Shown here: one piece after another, positions 11,069-20,860 of the stretch | Layout: each line of letters begins with the position of its first letter | Position numbering within the stretch: the stretch's first letter is position 1 | Assembly (NCBI GenBank): GCA_012064415.1 | Contig: SSNU01000275.1 | Location: 105,293-169,292 of the forward strand | Origin: Gyrodactylus bullatarudis | Taxonomy: Eukaryota; Platyhelminthes; Monogenea; Gyrodactylidea; Gyrodactylidae | Direction: 5' to 3' | DNA length: 64,000 bases | Notes under the pieces: model-generated | What the model was told of the DNA's origin: nothing | What the model saw: only the letters and a program-made list of their open reading frames with translations | The model's database searches: none | Made by a program: the position numbers and the translations under genes

Positions 11069-13926
11069 ATGTATGGCATAACGAATGTGGATATAATTTA
11101 TGAGAATGATGGAGTTGGTAATCCAAACTCTTCAATAAAAGGAAAAGTTATAATTGAACTCCTTAACTCTCTTCAGAATCCAAGTAATACAATATATTCA
11201 TAAACTTTAGCTTTGATAATTGAATGTATCTGTCAATATTCGCTTAAAGGAATCCGTCGTTCGTTACTACCATTGAGACGTAAAGGATTGATTTTAATGA
11301 GAAAATGTTTGAATTTGTCCGACTATCTCAATATCAGTAGTCGGAGTTATAAAATACCATTTCAATTCAGATTACCTAGAGATGCCCCCGAATCGATTGA
11401 GATTAAAGCTTTCTCAACTATTAGATATTTTTGCCAGATAAATCTTATTCCATCAAAAGGAATAAATGAATCAATCACCATTCGAAGGTGCTTTAGTGTC
11501 GTAAAGACGTTAGACTCGGCCAGTGTCAACTTGAAAACTTTTGTATGCATTTTTTAATATTAATGATTAAAGCCTACATATTTGAAGCATTCCCTTGAGG
11601 TAACTGGAACAAGATTTCTCGTTCACGAGAAAAATGAGTCCTTAACTTTAGCCTTGGATTTGGATAAAATAATTTTTGTTCCCGGTGAAGATATAAGAAT
11701 CCGTGCCAATATCATAAATAATTGTAGATTTCGAATTCAGCGGGCGTTCATATCCCTTATGCAGGTGGTACTGACAGAGAAGGAAGCTATGAAACTTCAG
11801 AGTAGAGGAATCAATATCTGTGATCCATTTCGAGGTATAAAGAAGACCTTCAAGGATGGTGGTCTTGAGAATCCAAACTTTGAGCTGAGCTCATCAGATG
11901 TTACCAATTATGGATTACCGAGTGAGTGAGATAGTATTTTGAATTGGAATATTTCCCCTTTCTTAATGATTCTCTTTCTAAGTTAGAAATTCTAACTTAC
12001 AAGTGTAACTTTCTAGCAAATTATTAATAAATTTTTATTCGAATATTCCTATTTTTCAATAGATCAATCAAAAATCTTCCCCAAAGTTAACTGCTATGCT
12101 GATTGTCTGTGTGATCCGGGGTTAAGTCTCTTCTGCCTGAATTGTTGCCCAAAATCATTCAAAAGGAAAAGTCAATTGGAAAAGGATGAAGATATAATTT
12201 CCATGGTTAGTGCATCGTCAAAGATAAATAGTCTGTCACCGAAAACCCAGCGCGAACTCTTTAACATGTGCAGAGTGAAAAGCCGCCTGAATCCGCCAAA
12301 GAGTGTAGAGACATGTAACTATTCAACGAATTGGACAGGTCTTCACATGGGCCGTGTTAAGATTAACGATGAAGGCTTATGGAAGCCGTCACATATCAAT
12401 GTGAGAATTTTTTCCTTTTTCTTCATCAAGATTTTTATCAAATATAACGATAATAAATGCAGCATCTATACTTGCTAATGGTTTAGCCCATGTCGTTGAA
12501 TGCTACAACTTGCTAATGGATCCTCGATAAGACGAACCTGTAGGATATATTACCTTAACATTTAGAACGAAATAATTGTACAAATCCCAAGTTGTGGCAT
12601 ACTACAACGAGTCTGAAAGAAGACGAAACGCACGTAAATGTCTACCAAAGATGTATACTTAAATTATTTCTAAATGCTCTGAAAGTTTCTTTCCTACTAC
12701 AGTCACGATGGGATAAGCTGTTACATGGGCTAATCCATTACCTAAGCACCTAGAAAGATTCTTTACTTCATTCATATTCTTGGTTAGTTTGTGTGAATAT
12801 GAGAAAATGACAAATGAATCTCTGGAACTCTTTTGGTATTTCAGATTATGAAAATCTAAGAGTCACCCCTATAGAACTTTTATATCGGCTTGACACAAGG
12901 GTTTCTTGGTCATTTTTACTGCTTGAAAATTGAGCTCTGACGAGAAATCGATTGATAATAAAATACACAATGGCAAATTCAAAATCAGCGGAAAATTCTG
13001 AACAAAGTCTGAATAGTATAATTAATTTCACAAGAGTCTTTTATTTCTGAGGAATAAATCTCCAATTTCTGTTAAAAATTAGAGTGAAAAAATTTTTTTG
13101 TCTATGAAGACGGTCAATTCAAAGGAACTCCATCGTCTTGAGAGTTTTACAAAACTAGAAACCCCTATAAAAACAGTTTTACACATTCCGCCAGTACCCT
13201 GCTCAACCTATCCCTCAGTCTCCCAGCCAAACAAGAATGATCAACTATCAGAGAATGACCTCTCAGAGTTCAATACAGTTGTTGTCTATCGGCTCCTGCT
13301 GAGTGCCCACATTGAAAGATATCGTATTTCTGATAGTTTTGCTGTACAACTGGAAATGCCAATTGTGAGTTACTGAACTAACGTAAATAAAAAATTAATT
13401 ATCAACTACTGAAAAATTTGATTTTTATTAGCCATCTTATAATTTGGCGATGTAAAAGTTATTTAATCTTCATATCTTGCTTTTCGTTAGATGAAATAAA
13501 TCAATATTCAAAAGATTGAAAAAGAAATTAGCAATTATTTGTAAATTTTTCTCGAATTTCTCGACCAACGATTAACGCAATAAGGAAGCACAGAGAGACA
13601 GAATATATAGACTCTGATTCAATTCAATTTTCTCCCATGATCCACAAGCTAAGGGATTTATGAGAATTCAACGTAAAAATAATCATATTTACTGATGCGA
13701 AAAGAGGTTTATTTGATTGAGTTTCGATTAAAAAATTGAAATGCAAACGCTGATTTATGCAGGACGTGCAAAAATTTTGAAAGTTTAACAAAATTAAAAA
13801 ACCTTGGCCTAGTTTTTCTTAAGAGTTGAAATTCAGTCAATTTTATATACCATTCTTTAAGGACAGTTCACTACACCAGAACTTCTCAAAAACTACCAGC
13901 TGCAGATAGAATGGGTCAGGCAATGG
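11069..13926 (+). CDS. Arrestin-domain protein (alpha-arrestin type), 3' end uncertain
   Basis: Alpha-arrestins are adaptors that link membrane cargo to ubiquitin ligases and trafficking. Exons: 11069-11183 (MYGITNVDIIYENDG), 11211-11542 (arrestin-N: FQFRLPRDAPESIE, IRYFCQINL), 11588-11921 (arrestin-C: LALDLDKIIFVPGEDIRI), 12063-12400, about 13110-13364 (HIPPVPCSTYP, VVVYRLLLSAHI), and probably one from 13867 (FTTPELLKNYQ) with an unclear end. Introns 1 and 2 are 27 and 45 nt; phases agree across exons 1-5. Exon 4 carries an unusual cysteine-rich insertion in the arrestin-C fold (CYADCLCDPGL..CLNCC), perhaps metal-binding. The start of exon 5 could also be 13131. The family is certain enough, the exact member is not. 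Confidence 0.72.
11184..11210 (+). other. 27-nt intron in the arrestin-domain gene
   Basis: Reads GTAATACAAT to ACTTTAG. It joins LLNSLQNP to TLIIECICQYS in phase 1, giving the normal arrestin-N strand order. Without removal, the upstream frame stops within about eight codons. Confidence 0.82.
12470..12755. repeat. Foldback element in an arrestin-gene intron, with a degenerate hammerhead-like core
   Basis: The ends are inverted copies (GCTAATGGTTTAGCCCATG near 12475 and CATGGGCTAATCCATTAC near 12725). Inside, at 12600-12630, a four-pair helix (GTCT..AGAC) is followed by GAAAC and ACGCACGT, as in a hammerhead, but the CTGANGA box has decayed. A related piece lies at 4640-4790. The rest of 12401-13109 holds no coding signal. 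Confidence 0.6.
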
Positions 13927-15266
13927 GTTGAGATAAATTTTGTGCTCTTCATTTTCGTGCATAAATCTGTGGCAGGTTCTTAGATCGAAACATGTAGAAA
14001 GTTTATTCCTTTTTCCAGTCAATTCTTAATTTTTTGCAAAGCCGTGCAATTAACAAGATCTCAGCATTTTATTTATGCTAAAATATTTGCTTGAAATTCT
14101 TTAGTCTGGAATTTGAAAGTTTTTGGAAAACTAATTTCTTAATTTGAATAAGGGGAGATTTGAGCTCTAATATTTTATTATAAGCCTCGTATTAAGAATC
14201 AAAATTTACCAAAAGTCCTAGATAATATTTTTATCAGGACTCGTGTTCAATCTTTTGTCTATCTCATGGTTTTTGAATACGCTGATAACGATTCATCAGT
14301 TGTTTCAATGCAATTACAATTTTTAATTCAGTAGTTATAAATCAAAAAAGGGGTAATTTTTTGATTCAAAAACAGGCTATCTTTTTAGCTTAAGCAGATA
14401 GAGTTCAGACGATTGATTACTCGATAGAAGTTATCTTACTTTTTATCCATGACCTTGGGAAGTAGGTTTTCAAAAAAACTTTTAAACAAAAATTAAATTT
14501 TTGGAAAAAATAAACTCTCTTTGATGAATGATAGAGCCAAGATCTTTGCGTATCCCAGGAGATGAATAAATTCCCTATCGAATGGGTGGTAAATAAAGTA
14601 TTTTCTAAGGCTTAGATGAATAAGAATGAGTTGTTAAAATGATGTGTAATCGAAATATCACCGTGGGACTTTAAGGCTTAAAATTTAGTTCATCTAGAAA
14701 TTTACCAAACTGGTCAAGTCGACTTTTACTCTCGACTCATGCAAAAATGTTTCGAGAATTTCAACCATATAAAGGATTTTCTTGAGATTTAATACCCTCA
14801 AGAATATTATTTGAAAGTTGAATTACGAAATTTTTTTCCATTTATGCCATTTTTATTGATTCCAGATTAAACAGTTTCTGGCTACGATTAGAAGCATTCA
14901 ACATGTGTTTCTCTACTAAATTATTTATGTTCACAATTGATCAGACATTTTCTGACATAATTTATCATGTACAGATTTTGGTAATCATAGAAAATAAACA
15001 GATATATACATGGTGAAAGTAACAGATCATGAAAACTATCATATTTATGAGACTCTAGAAAAATGTGATATTATTATAATTTAGGGAAAAATTTTCGATT
15101 TTGAGTACTTGATCAATGGACACAGTTGGTTCTTCAAGAGTCTAAAAGCTGATTCCTTGGTTAGATTCAAAATAGATTTATTTTGACATTGAATCATCTA
15201 ATTTATTAACAAAGATTTATCTCAATTTTTATCTTTTCAAGTGATAATTTAAGTTTCGTTCTTCAG
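13927..15266. other. AT-rich stretch without a recognised feature
   Basis: No open frame with coding character and no clear repeat. It may be intron of the arrestin-domain gene or intergenic. Confidence 0.4.
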
Positions 15267-15335
15267 AGGGTGACGGAAACGAGCTTAATTGAAACATGTA
15301 TGATCGAGTTTAGTAACAAATATTCTAATGTCCAA
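15267..15335 (+). CDS. Candidate exon of unknown gene
   Basis: A good acceptor (TTCGTTCTTCAG) precedes an open stretch reading RVTETSLIETCMIEFSNKY, ending at a possible GT donor just before a foldback element. It could be a late exon of the arrestin-domain gene or an early exon of the gene at 17.7-19.2 kb. I do not recognise the peptide. Confidence 0.3.
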
Positions 15336-15356
15336 GGTCTTTCAATCGTTGAGGAC

Positions 15357-16110
15357 ATAAAGTTGGTTGATATGAAGTTGGGAATCTATGATTTTTACAG
15401 AAATCTCGATTTTTTCATCAAGAACTCGAAATTGTTGAAGAATTTTTGGAATCCTTCTCATGTTGCCGACTTTTAACATTTGAAGAAAAAAATTCTGAAA
15501 AAAATTATTTTTATGAGAAATATGGCCATTTTTCAAATTTCAATTTGACGCCAAAAACCCATTTTTTCGAACTTTGAACCGAGAATTTTTATTGATTAGA
15601 AAGTGGGAGGCTGATCGAAAGAGGTTTTCCAGGATCAAGATTAGACAAGAAAGCTGACTAGCACCGTCAAGTTATCGACAGTTATCCCATTTTTGAGAGA
15701 TTCTGAATTTTCGAAATTTTATTGATTTTCAAGTATTGAAAAGGATCAAAAAATAGAATTTCTGCTCCCAAATGATAATGTGATTATTCATAAGATCAGA
15801 TTCAGTTGAATTGATTTTCTTGTCTAATCTTGATCCTGAAAAAACTCTTTTGATCAGCCTCTCACTTTCAAATCAACAAAAATTTTCAGTTCGAAAAAAT
15901 GGGTTTTTGGCGTCAAATTGAAATTTGAAAAATGGCCATATTTCTCATAAAAATAAGTTTCTTTCAGAATTTTTCTTCTTCAAATGGTAAAAGTGGGCAA
16001 CATGAAATTTTTAACAAAAATTCTTTAACAAATTCGAATTCTTGATGAAAATATCGAGATTTCTATAAAAATCATAGATTCCCAACTTCATATCAATTAG
16101 ATTTAGAAAT
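15357..16110. mobile_element. Foldback MITE, family FB-1
   Basis: Long inverted repeat with termini of the form TTGATATGAAGTTGGGAAT at each end. Nearly identical in long stretches to the copy at 3255-4075. No coding capacity; the short open frames in it are symmetric products of the palindrome. Confidence 0.85.
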
Positions 16111-16288
16111 TGTTTTAAATGTTTGCAAACAGTTTTGATAACGCTTTGTAGAAATATATTTTCCTCATTTTTACTATTTTACACAATAATTATAATTTTG
16201 TTCGACATGAGTTGCCTGATTTCCTCGAAAATATTCTGAGGTTGCTGACTGGAAGTCATGCTAGGATTAAGAACGAACGAAGTTATTA

Positions 16289-16329
16289 TGGTGAATAAAG
16301 CTTTATTTTCGTCGGTTCTCTTCAGACCA
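16289..16329 (-). ncRNA. Hammerhead ribozyme candidate, left arm
   Basis: Mirror copy of 16546-16586: TGGT, CTGAAGAG, six-base loop, CGAA, helix III AATAAAG/CTTTATT, TTC at the predicted cleavage site, ACCA closing helix I. Confidence 0.75.
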
Positions 16330-16545
16330 AACACCGACTTGTTATATTTATATATATGAAAATTTAGAGAACATTATAAAATCTGGCCAATAGCATTTAT
16401 TCAACCGTTCGCGACCAATAAGAGGAGAGGAATGTCTAAGCTCTCGGGACTGTGAGGAATTCATCTAATGTTGAATAAATGCTATTGGCCAGATTTTATA
16501 ATGTTCTCTAAATTTTCATATATATAAATATAACAAGTCGGTGTT

Positions 16546-16586
16546 TGGTCTGAAGAGAACCGACGAAAATAAAGCTTTATTCACCA
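16546..16586 (+). ncRNA. Hammerhead ribozyme candidate with minimal helix II
   Basis: Order 5' to 3': helix I strand TGGT (16546-16549), core CTGAAGA (16550-16556), G10.1 at 16557, loop AACCGA, C11.1 at 16564, GAA plus A15.1, helix III 16568-16581 fully self-complementary, C17 at 16582 in a TTC triplet, and ACCA (16583-16586) pairing with TGGT. All invariant core positions are present; helix II is a single G-C pair, as in minimised hammerheads. Confidence 0.75.
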
Positions 16587-16645
16587 TAATAACTTCGTTC
16601 GTTCTTAATCCTAGCATGACTTCCAGTCAGCAACCTCAGAATTAT

Positions 16646-17657
16646 AATTTTCCCTTCTTGAAAGTATTTCAATTTTCAGAGTAAAGGTTAAACCATGTCT
16701 AACGTTCCTTTAAAATTCTCCCAAGAATTTTGATTTCTCGATATTATCTCATGAGATCTTTTTCGTTGAAATTTTACTGGAAAATTAGCTTTCAAAAGGT
16801 TTTATAGTTTCACATAGAGTAAAACTTGGTTCCCAAGGTGAGTTGAAAAGAAAACTTTTCAAATCAAAAATTTTGTATAAACAATTTTGTTCATTTGTCA
16901 ATGGGCTGTAAAACAAATGGCCTGATAGCTTAACTGCATTGACTACAACATACAAAACAAATCAAATAATAAAACAAGATAGAGAAGTTTGAGTTGTGCT
17001 AAGAGCCATTTTATCACGAAGCTCAAATCTATGTGTCCAGAAGGAATTGGCAAGGAAATTAGGATTCAGAGGTCGGGATGTCCATATCAAGAGCAAACAG
17101 ATTGCAAAAATCAGAAGAATACTCAACCGAGATACTGGCAACACCAGTTTTAAGAAGATAACCGATAGATCAGATCGATACAGGAGTATTATTTTCCAGA
17201 TTTTTCAACATTTGACAAAAAGTTTGAATAAATTTTTTAAAAAGGTTAAATTTGGTCCAGTTCCCCACGGGATATTTAGACAAATCGAACTCCGGTAGTA
17301 ATGACGACTTTATCTAAATTCCTATGGCCAGATTTAAATATTTTTCAAGATAACAATATTTAATCACGCCAAGAATTTGTTGTTTTTGTTGTTGACTATT
17401 CAGGCAAAATATTAGGATTTTTGTAAAATTGATTTTTTTTGTAAATTTTCCCCAGATCCTGGATTCGATAATAAAGACTCTGCATCTTCTCTATAAATTC
17501 AGAATAAATACCTTGTTTAATTGACAAAATTAAATACAAGGTTGAAAGTAATTATGATTATAGAGACTGATTTTGAGAGCTTGAGTTATATCACAGAAAA
17601 AAAACTGTTTCAATGTATTTTATAGAAATGGACAAATAAATATTTTTTAAACTTAAG
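16646..17657. other. Region with one open stretch of uncertain status
   Basis: From 16993 to about 17203 on the plus strand there is an open frame with a basic, helical peptide (QKELARKLGFRGRDVHIKSK, then KIRRILNRDTGNTSFKK). It has no ATG at its start and could be an internal exon of the gene ending at 19188. I do not recognise it. The rest is AT-rich with no visible feature. Confidence 0.3.
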
Positions 17658-19188
17658 TTAATCGCTACAAAACCCTTGAACGATATCAATGCCAAAGATA
17701 GAGTTTTCACAATGACATATGCTGAGACGACAACTGGCGAAGCAGTACTAGACACATTTCGTAAAGATGCAAATGAACCGAAAAATCCTTTAGCCAATAT
17801 TTACAAGTGTAATCATTCGAATAGTGTCAAAAGTATGCAAACCATTACTAATCCCAAGCGTAATGGAATGAACATGTTTATGGCCAATTCTAGGAACTCT
17901 GAGAGCATCTATATACCGAAATATTTCTACTACCGAATTAGGGACTCTCAAAAGACAACAGAACCTGACAAGGTTATCTTTCACCAGAGTGTAAAACAGA
18001 ACACATCCGTAGAAAAAAAGAAGAAATCTATCCTTAAGAAACCGGTGAGTTGAATATTGAAAAAAAACTAGTTAATTTGAAGATACGAATTTAAGACTTT
18101 TGGATATATGTAAGTTAGGTCTCTCTTTAAAAATGATATAATATTAGGATGAAACGAATTCATTGTCTACTGAAACATTTGGTTACATAAGAATGAAAGT
18201 GTCATCAACATATCTGATGTATAAATCAGTAAAAGTATTGAAAGTATAACTATTTATTGAAGATGTTTGGTGTTTTTTCAGCTCACCATTCTCACATATT
18301 TTATATTTTCAACTTTTACTATACTTCTTTCAAAAAATTTGTAAAATATTATTTTCAAGAAATTCTAAACTTTTATCATTATGTGTCACTACTGATGAAC
18401 CTTAAAGAAATGTACATTTAGTGAATAGAAAAATGAAAGAAATAGTAAAATTTTAAGAATTAAGATCAAATGTAAGCTGAAAAAAAACACCAAAACTCTC
18501 CAATAAATAGCAAAAATGGAGAGAAAAGTGAAAAAAGCTCTCACACAGGCCAGGGTAGTTGAAGATTATATGAATAGTTTTTCTGAACACATAGACTCGG
18601 TTTGTATTGATTGATAAAGAATTTCTCCTTTACCCATACATCCATAAATAGCAAAATTGAAGGTAAAGAATATGTACTGAAAAAGCTAACATAGGGCACG
18701 GTAGTTGAAGGTTAAGCGAATAATTCTTCTGTACACACAAGTAAAGCAAATTGATACAAAAATCTTGATTTGAGAATTCCCTGACAAAAACTTTTGATCA
18801 CTCTTCATTCTCTGCCATTCAACATTGAATCTTTTTTAAAGAGATGACTAGATGAGAAGTTTACTTTCTTGAGAATTTTCATTATTTCATACTTCTTCAA
18901 TCTGATTGGACGAAAATTTCCTGAGTCCATGATGAAGATGTTTGAAGTTTATCGCTGTCAGAATGAAATTTAGACAGTGTTTGTTTTTCATTTCATAAAA
19001 TTTACTTATCCTCATCAATCAATTCCCTCTAACTTTTGGGTAAAGATTAATTTAAATTTTGATGGATTTCCCCCCTTGTTACATGTCTCTTCATTTTCCT
19101 TTTACAGAAGCAAGAAACTGAGAAAAAGCAAAAAAAGGAAACGGACAGAGCACCAAAGCTATCACATAGGAAAGACACTAACGTTTGA
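17658..19188 (+). CDS. Unrecognised gene, two 3' exons with a lysine-rich C-terminus
   Basis: Exon 17658-18044 follows an ACTTAAG acceptor and ends at AAACCG|GTGAGT, phase 0. Exon 19108-19188 follows a polypyrimidine tract and TTTTACAG, also phase 0, and ends in TGA. The joined peptide has a low-complexity body (TMTYAETTTGEAVLDTF) and a very basic tail (EKKKKSILKKP, KQETEKKQKKETDRAPKLSH). No domain is recognisable and no start codon was found; upstream exons may lie at 15.3 and 17.0 kb, or the whole may be the 3' end of the arrestin-domain transcript. Confidence 0.45.
18470..18740. repeat. Diverged direct repeat in the intron of the unrecognised gene
   Basis: Two stretches near 18490-18600 and 18645-18740 share the order CAATAAATAGCAAAA, GGAGAG or GAAGG, AAAAAGCT, and GGTAGTTGAAG, then a run ending ACACA. 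A further weak match (CACCAAAAAAACTC..AATAAATAG) lies near 5762. Family unknown. Confidence 0.4.
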
Positions 19189-19449
19189 ATGGAAAGAATC
19201 ATTTATGAGAACTAAAATCAATGGTACTGAATATGTATGAATAAAAATAAGTTATTAAGATTCTATTTACTTCAATCAAATTGAATTACTTTTATCAGTC
19301 TGGTTTGTCTGGCCAATAGGGATATTTTTTGAAAATTAGTAAATCTTTTCCTAACACTCATTCGATAGAACATTTAAAGGCGGTTCTAATGATGTATAAC
19401 ACTAGTAGGTTCTGAGAAAGTCCTAGGTGAGTTGTAAATTGGTTGATGA

Positions 19450-19625
19450 TTTTTTTTTTTTTTTGAAATTGAAACATTTATATTTTTTTATAGAAATGAT
19501 TTGTACAAATAACGGAACAGCGAAAGAGTGTTCAATGTGCCCGGTGTGGGAGGGTTTGAACCTAGGACCGAGAGTAAGAGGGTCCGAATGAGAGGTGAGA
19601 GAGATACCACTACGCCACACCGGGC
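19450..19625 (-). mobile_element. tRNA-derived SINE with poly(A) tail
   Basis: On the minus strand an 87-nt tRNA-like head (19539-19625) begins GCCCGGTGTGGCGTAGTGG, which holds a good A box, has a B box (GGTTCAAACCC), and ends CCACACCGGGC. It is followed by about 75 nt of unrelated sequence and a run of 15 A. First and last 11 bases of the head pair perfectly, longer than a tRNA acceptor stem, and the T arm does not fold normally, so this is a SINE rather than a working tRNA gene. No clear target-site duplication was seen. Confidence 0.72.
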
Positions 19626-19835
19626 AAATCCTATCTAAATGTATTGAAAGTGAATAAACCAATTATTTTCGAATTTTTTAATTACTTGTTCAAGCCAACC
19701 ATGTAGATCAGATATTTTCTTGAATCAATCGAAAATACCGTGGATTGCTGTAGAAAATTTACACACTACTTAGAAGTAATGGGATTTATTTTCGTGAAAA
19801 AATGGAATTTTTTAGAACTTTTTTTACATGGGTGT

Positions 19836-20276
19836 AATTACAAAAGCAATAGGTAGGGTGAGTAAAATGGTCAAAAAAATAGGTGTCAGATGAAGTATAA
19901 TAGGTGATATTCGAGGTATTTCCAAAAATAATAAATAATAATGGGAATATGATCACCATTAATATCTGGGGTAGAGAAGTATTCATATACAATGGGATAT
20001 ACCAATATATAAGGTCAAATATAATAGGTCAATTGAAGGTTTAATCTGTATTAATATTTATTTTGTACCTCTTTTTCTAAGCTCAAAATGTTTTACACAA
20101 GTACATGAAAATTAGATAAGTAAGAAATTTAAGAGTTGTTCTTCCTCGGATTGAATTCAATAGTGATCATATTCCCATTGCTTTTGAAAATACCTCGAAT
20201 ATCACCTATTATACTTTATCTGACACCTATTGTTTATGACCATTTTACTCACCCTACCTATTGTTTTTTTATTTAC
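19836..20276. mobile_element. Foldback element
   Basis: About 130-bp arms: CAATAGGTAGGGTGAGTAAAATGG.. on the left is repeated in reverse as ..ACTCACCCTACCTATTG on the right, around a centre of roughly 150 bp. Matching halves also share AATACCTCGAATATCACC. Short open frames inside are symmetric and not genes. Confidence 0.82.
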
Positions 20277-20340
20277 CCCTTTTACAAAATATACCAGTTT
20301 TATTTTCATAAACAAATTTATGTTTCACATTTACGCCAAA

Positions 20341-20860
20341 AACAAATGGACACACCATATAAATAGGAATTGTGTAATACACAATGTGTATCCATTTCTT
20401 ATTCAAAACATGCTCGAGATTGACTTGGCGGAAACAAAAAGATCTTTCCTATTGCTCTTTCAATTGTTCCAGCAGAAAATGAGACAACTTTCTTAAAAAT
20501 CTTGACAAAAGTTTGGACCTTAGAGCCCATGATGAGTTAGTGATTCTATCAGACAAAGAAAAGGATCTTATAAATATTGTCAACACAGTAATTCCGAATG
20601 CAGCTCATAGTTACTGTCTGTATCCCATTGGTAAAAACATCCTGGCAAAGTTTAAAGTTTATACAGTAGTAATAACCAGTGATCACACTTTGCTAGTAGG
20701 TTTAATGTCTATAAACACTTTAATTTCTACATTGAGCTTATCTTTAAGATTCTTTATTAATCTAGCAGATTTTAAAAAAAGAGGAATTTCCATTTGTTTG
20801 TGAAATATACGAAGGTGTGTCCATTTGTCAATGAAATATACAAAGGTGTGTCCATTTGTT
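20341..20860 (+). pseudogene. Mutator-like (MULE) transposase fragment with terminal repeats
   Basis: Plus-strand peptide at 20513-20640 reads ILSDKEKDLINIVNTVIPNA then HSYCLYPIGKNILAKFK, the pattern of the MULE transposase core (a D in the first part and C..H/Y.KN in the second). An upstream fragment in another frame ends at 20496, so the reading frame is broken. The remnant is bounded by inverted copies of ACAAATGGACACACC (20342-20356) and GGTGTGTCCATTTGT (20814-20828, repeated at 20845-20859). Only a small part of a full transposase remains. Confidence 0.65.

Larger units (their letters stand above)
16236..16645. mobile_element. Foldback element with two hammerhead ribozymes in inverted arms
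   Basis: Two almost identical arms of about 170 bp (from about 16240 to 16407, and about 16470 to 16640) face each other across a 60-bp centre. The outer ends read TTCTGAGGTTGCTGACTGG and its complement. Each arm carries a 41-nt hammerhead-like sequence, 16289-16329 on the minus strand and 16546-16586 on the plus strand. The near-identity of the arms suggests recent formation or correction. Confidence 0.88.

Noticed and set aside
19539..19625. Functional tRNA gene
   Set aside because: A and B boxes are present, but the T arm does not pair, the outer stem is 11 bp, and a poly(A) tail follows; a SINE fits better.
19786..20496. Hydrophobic open frames on both strands
   Set aside because: They mirror each other in the inverted arms of the foldback at 19836-20276 or end in the broken MULE remnant.
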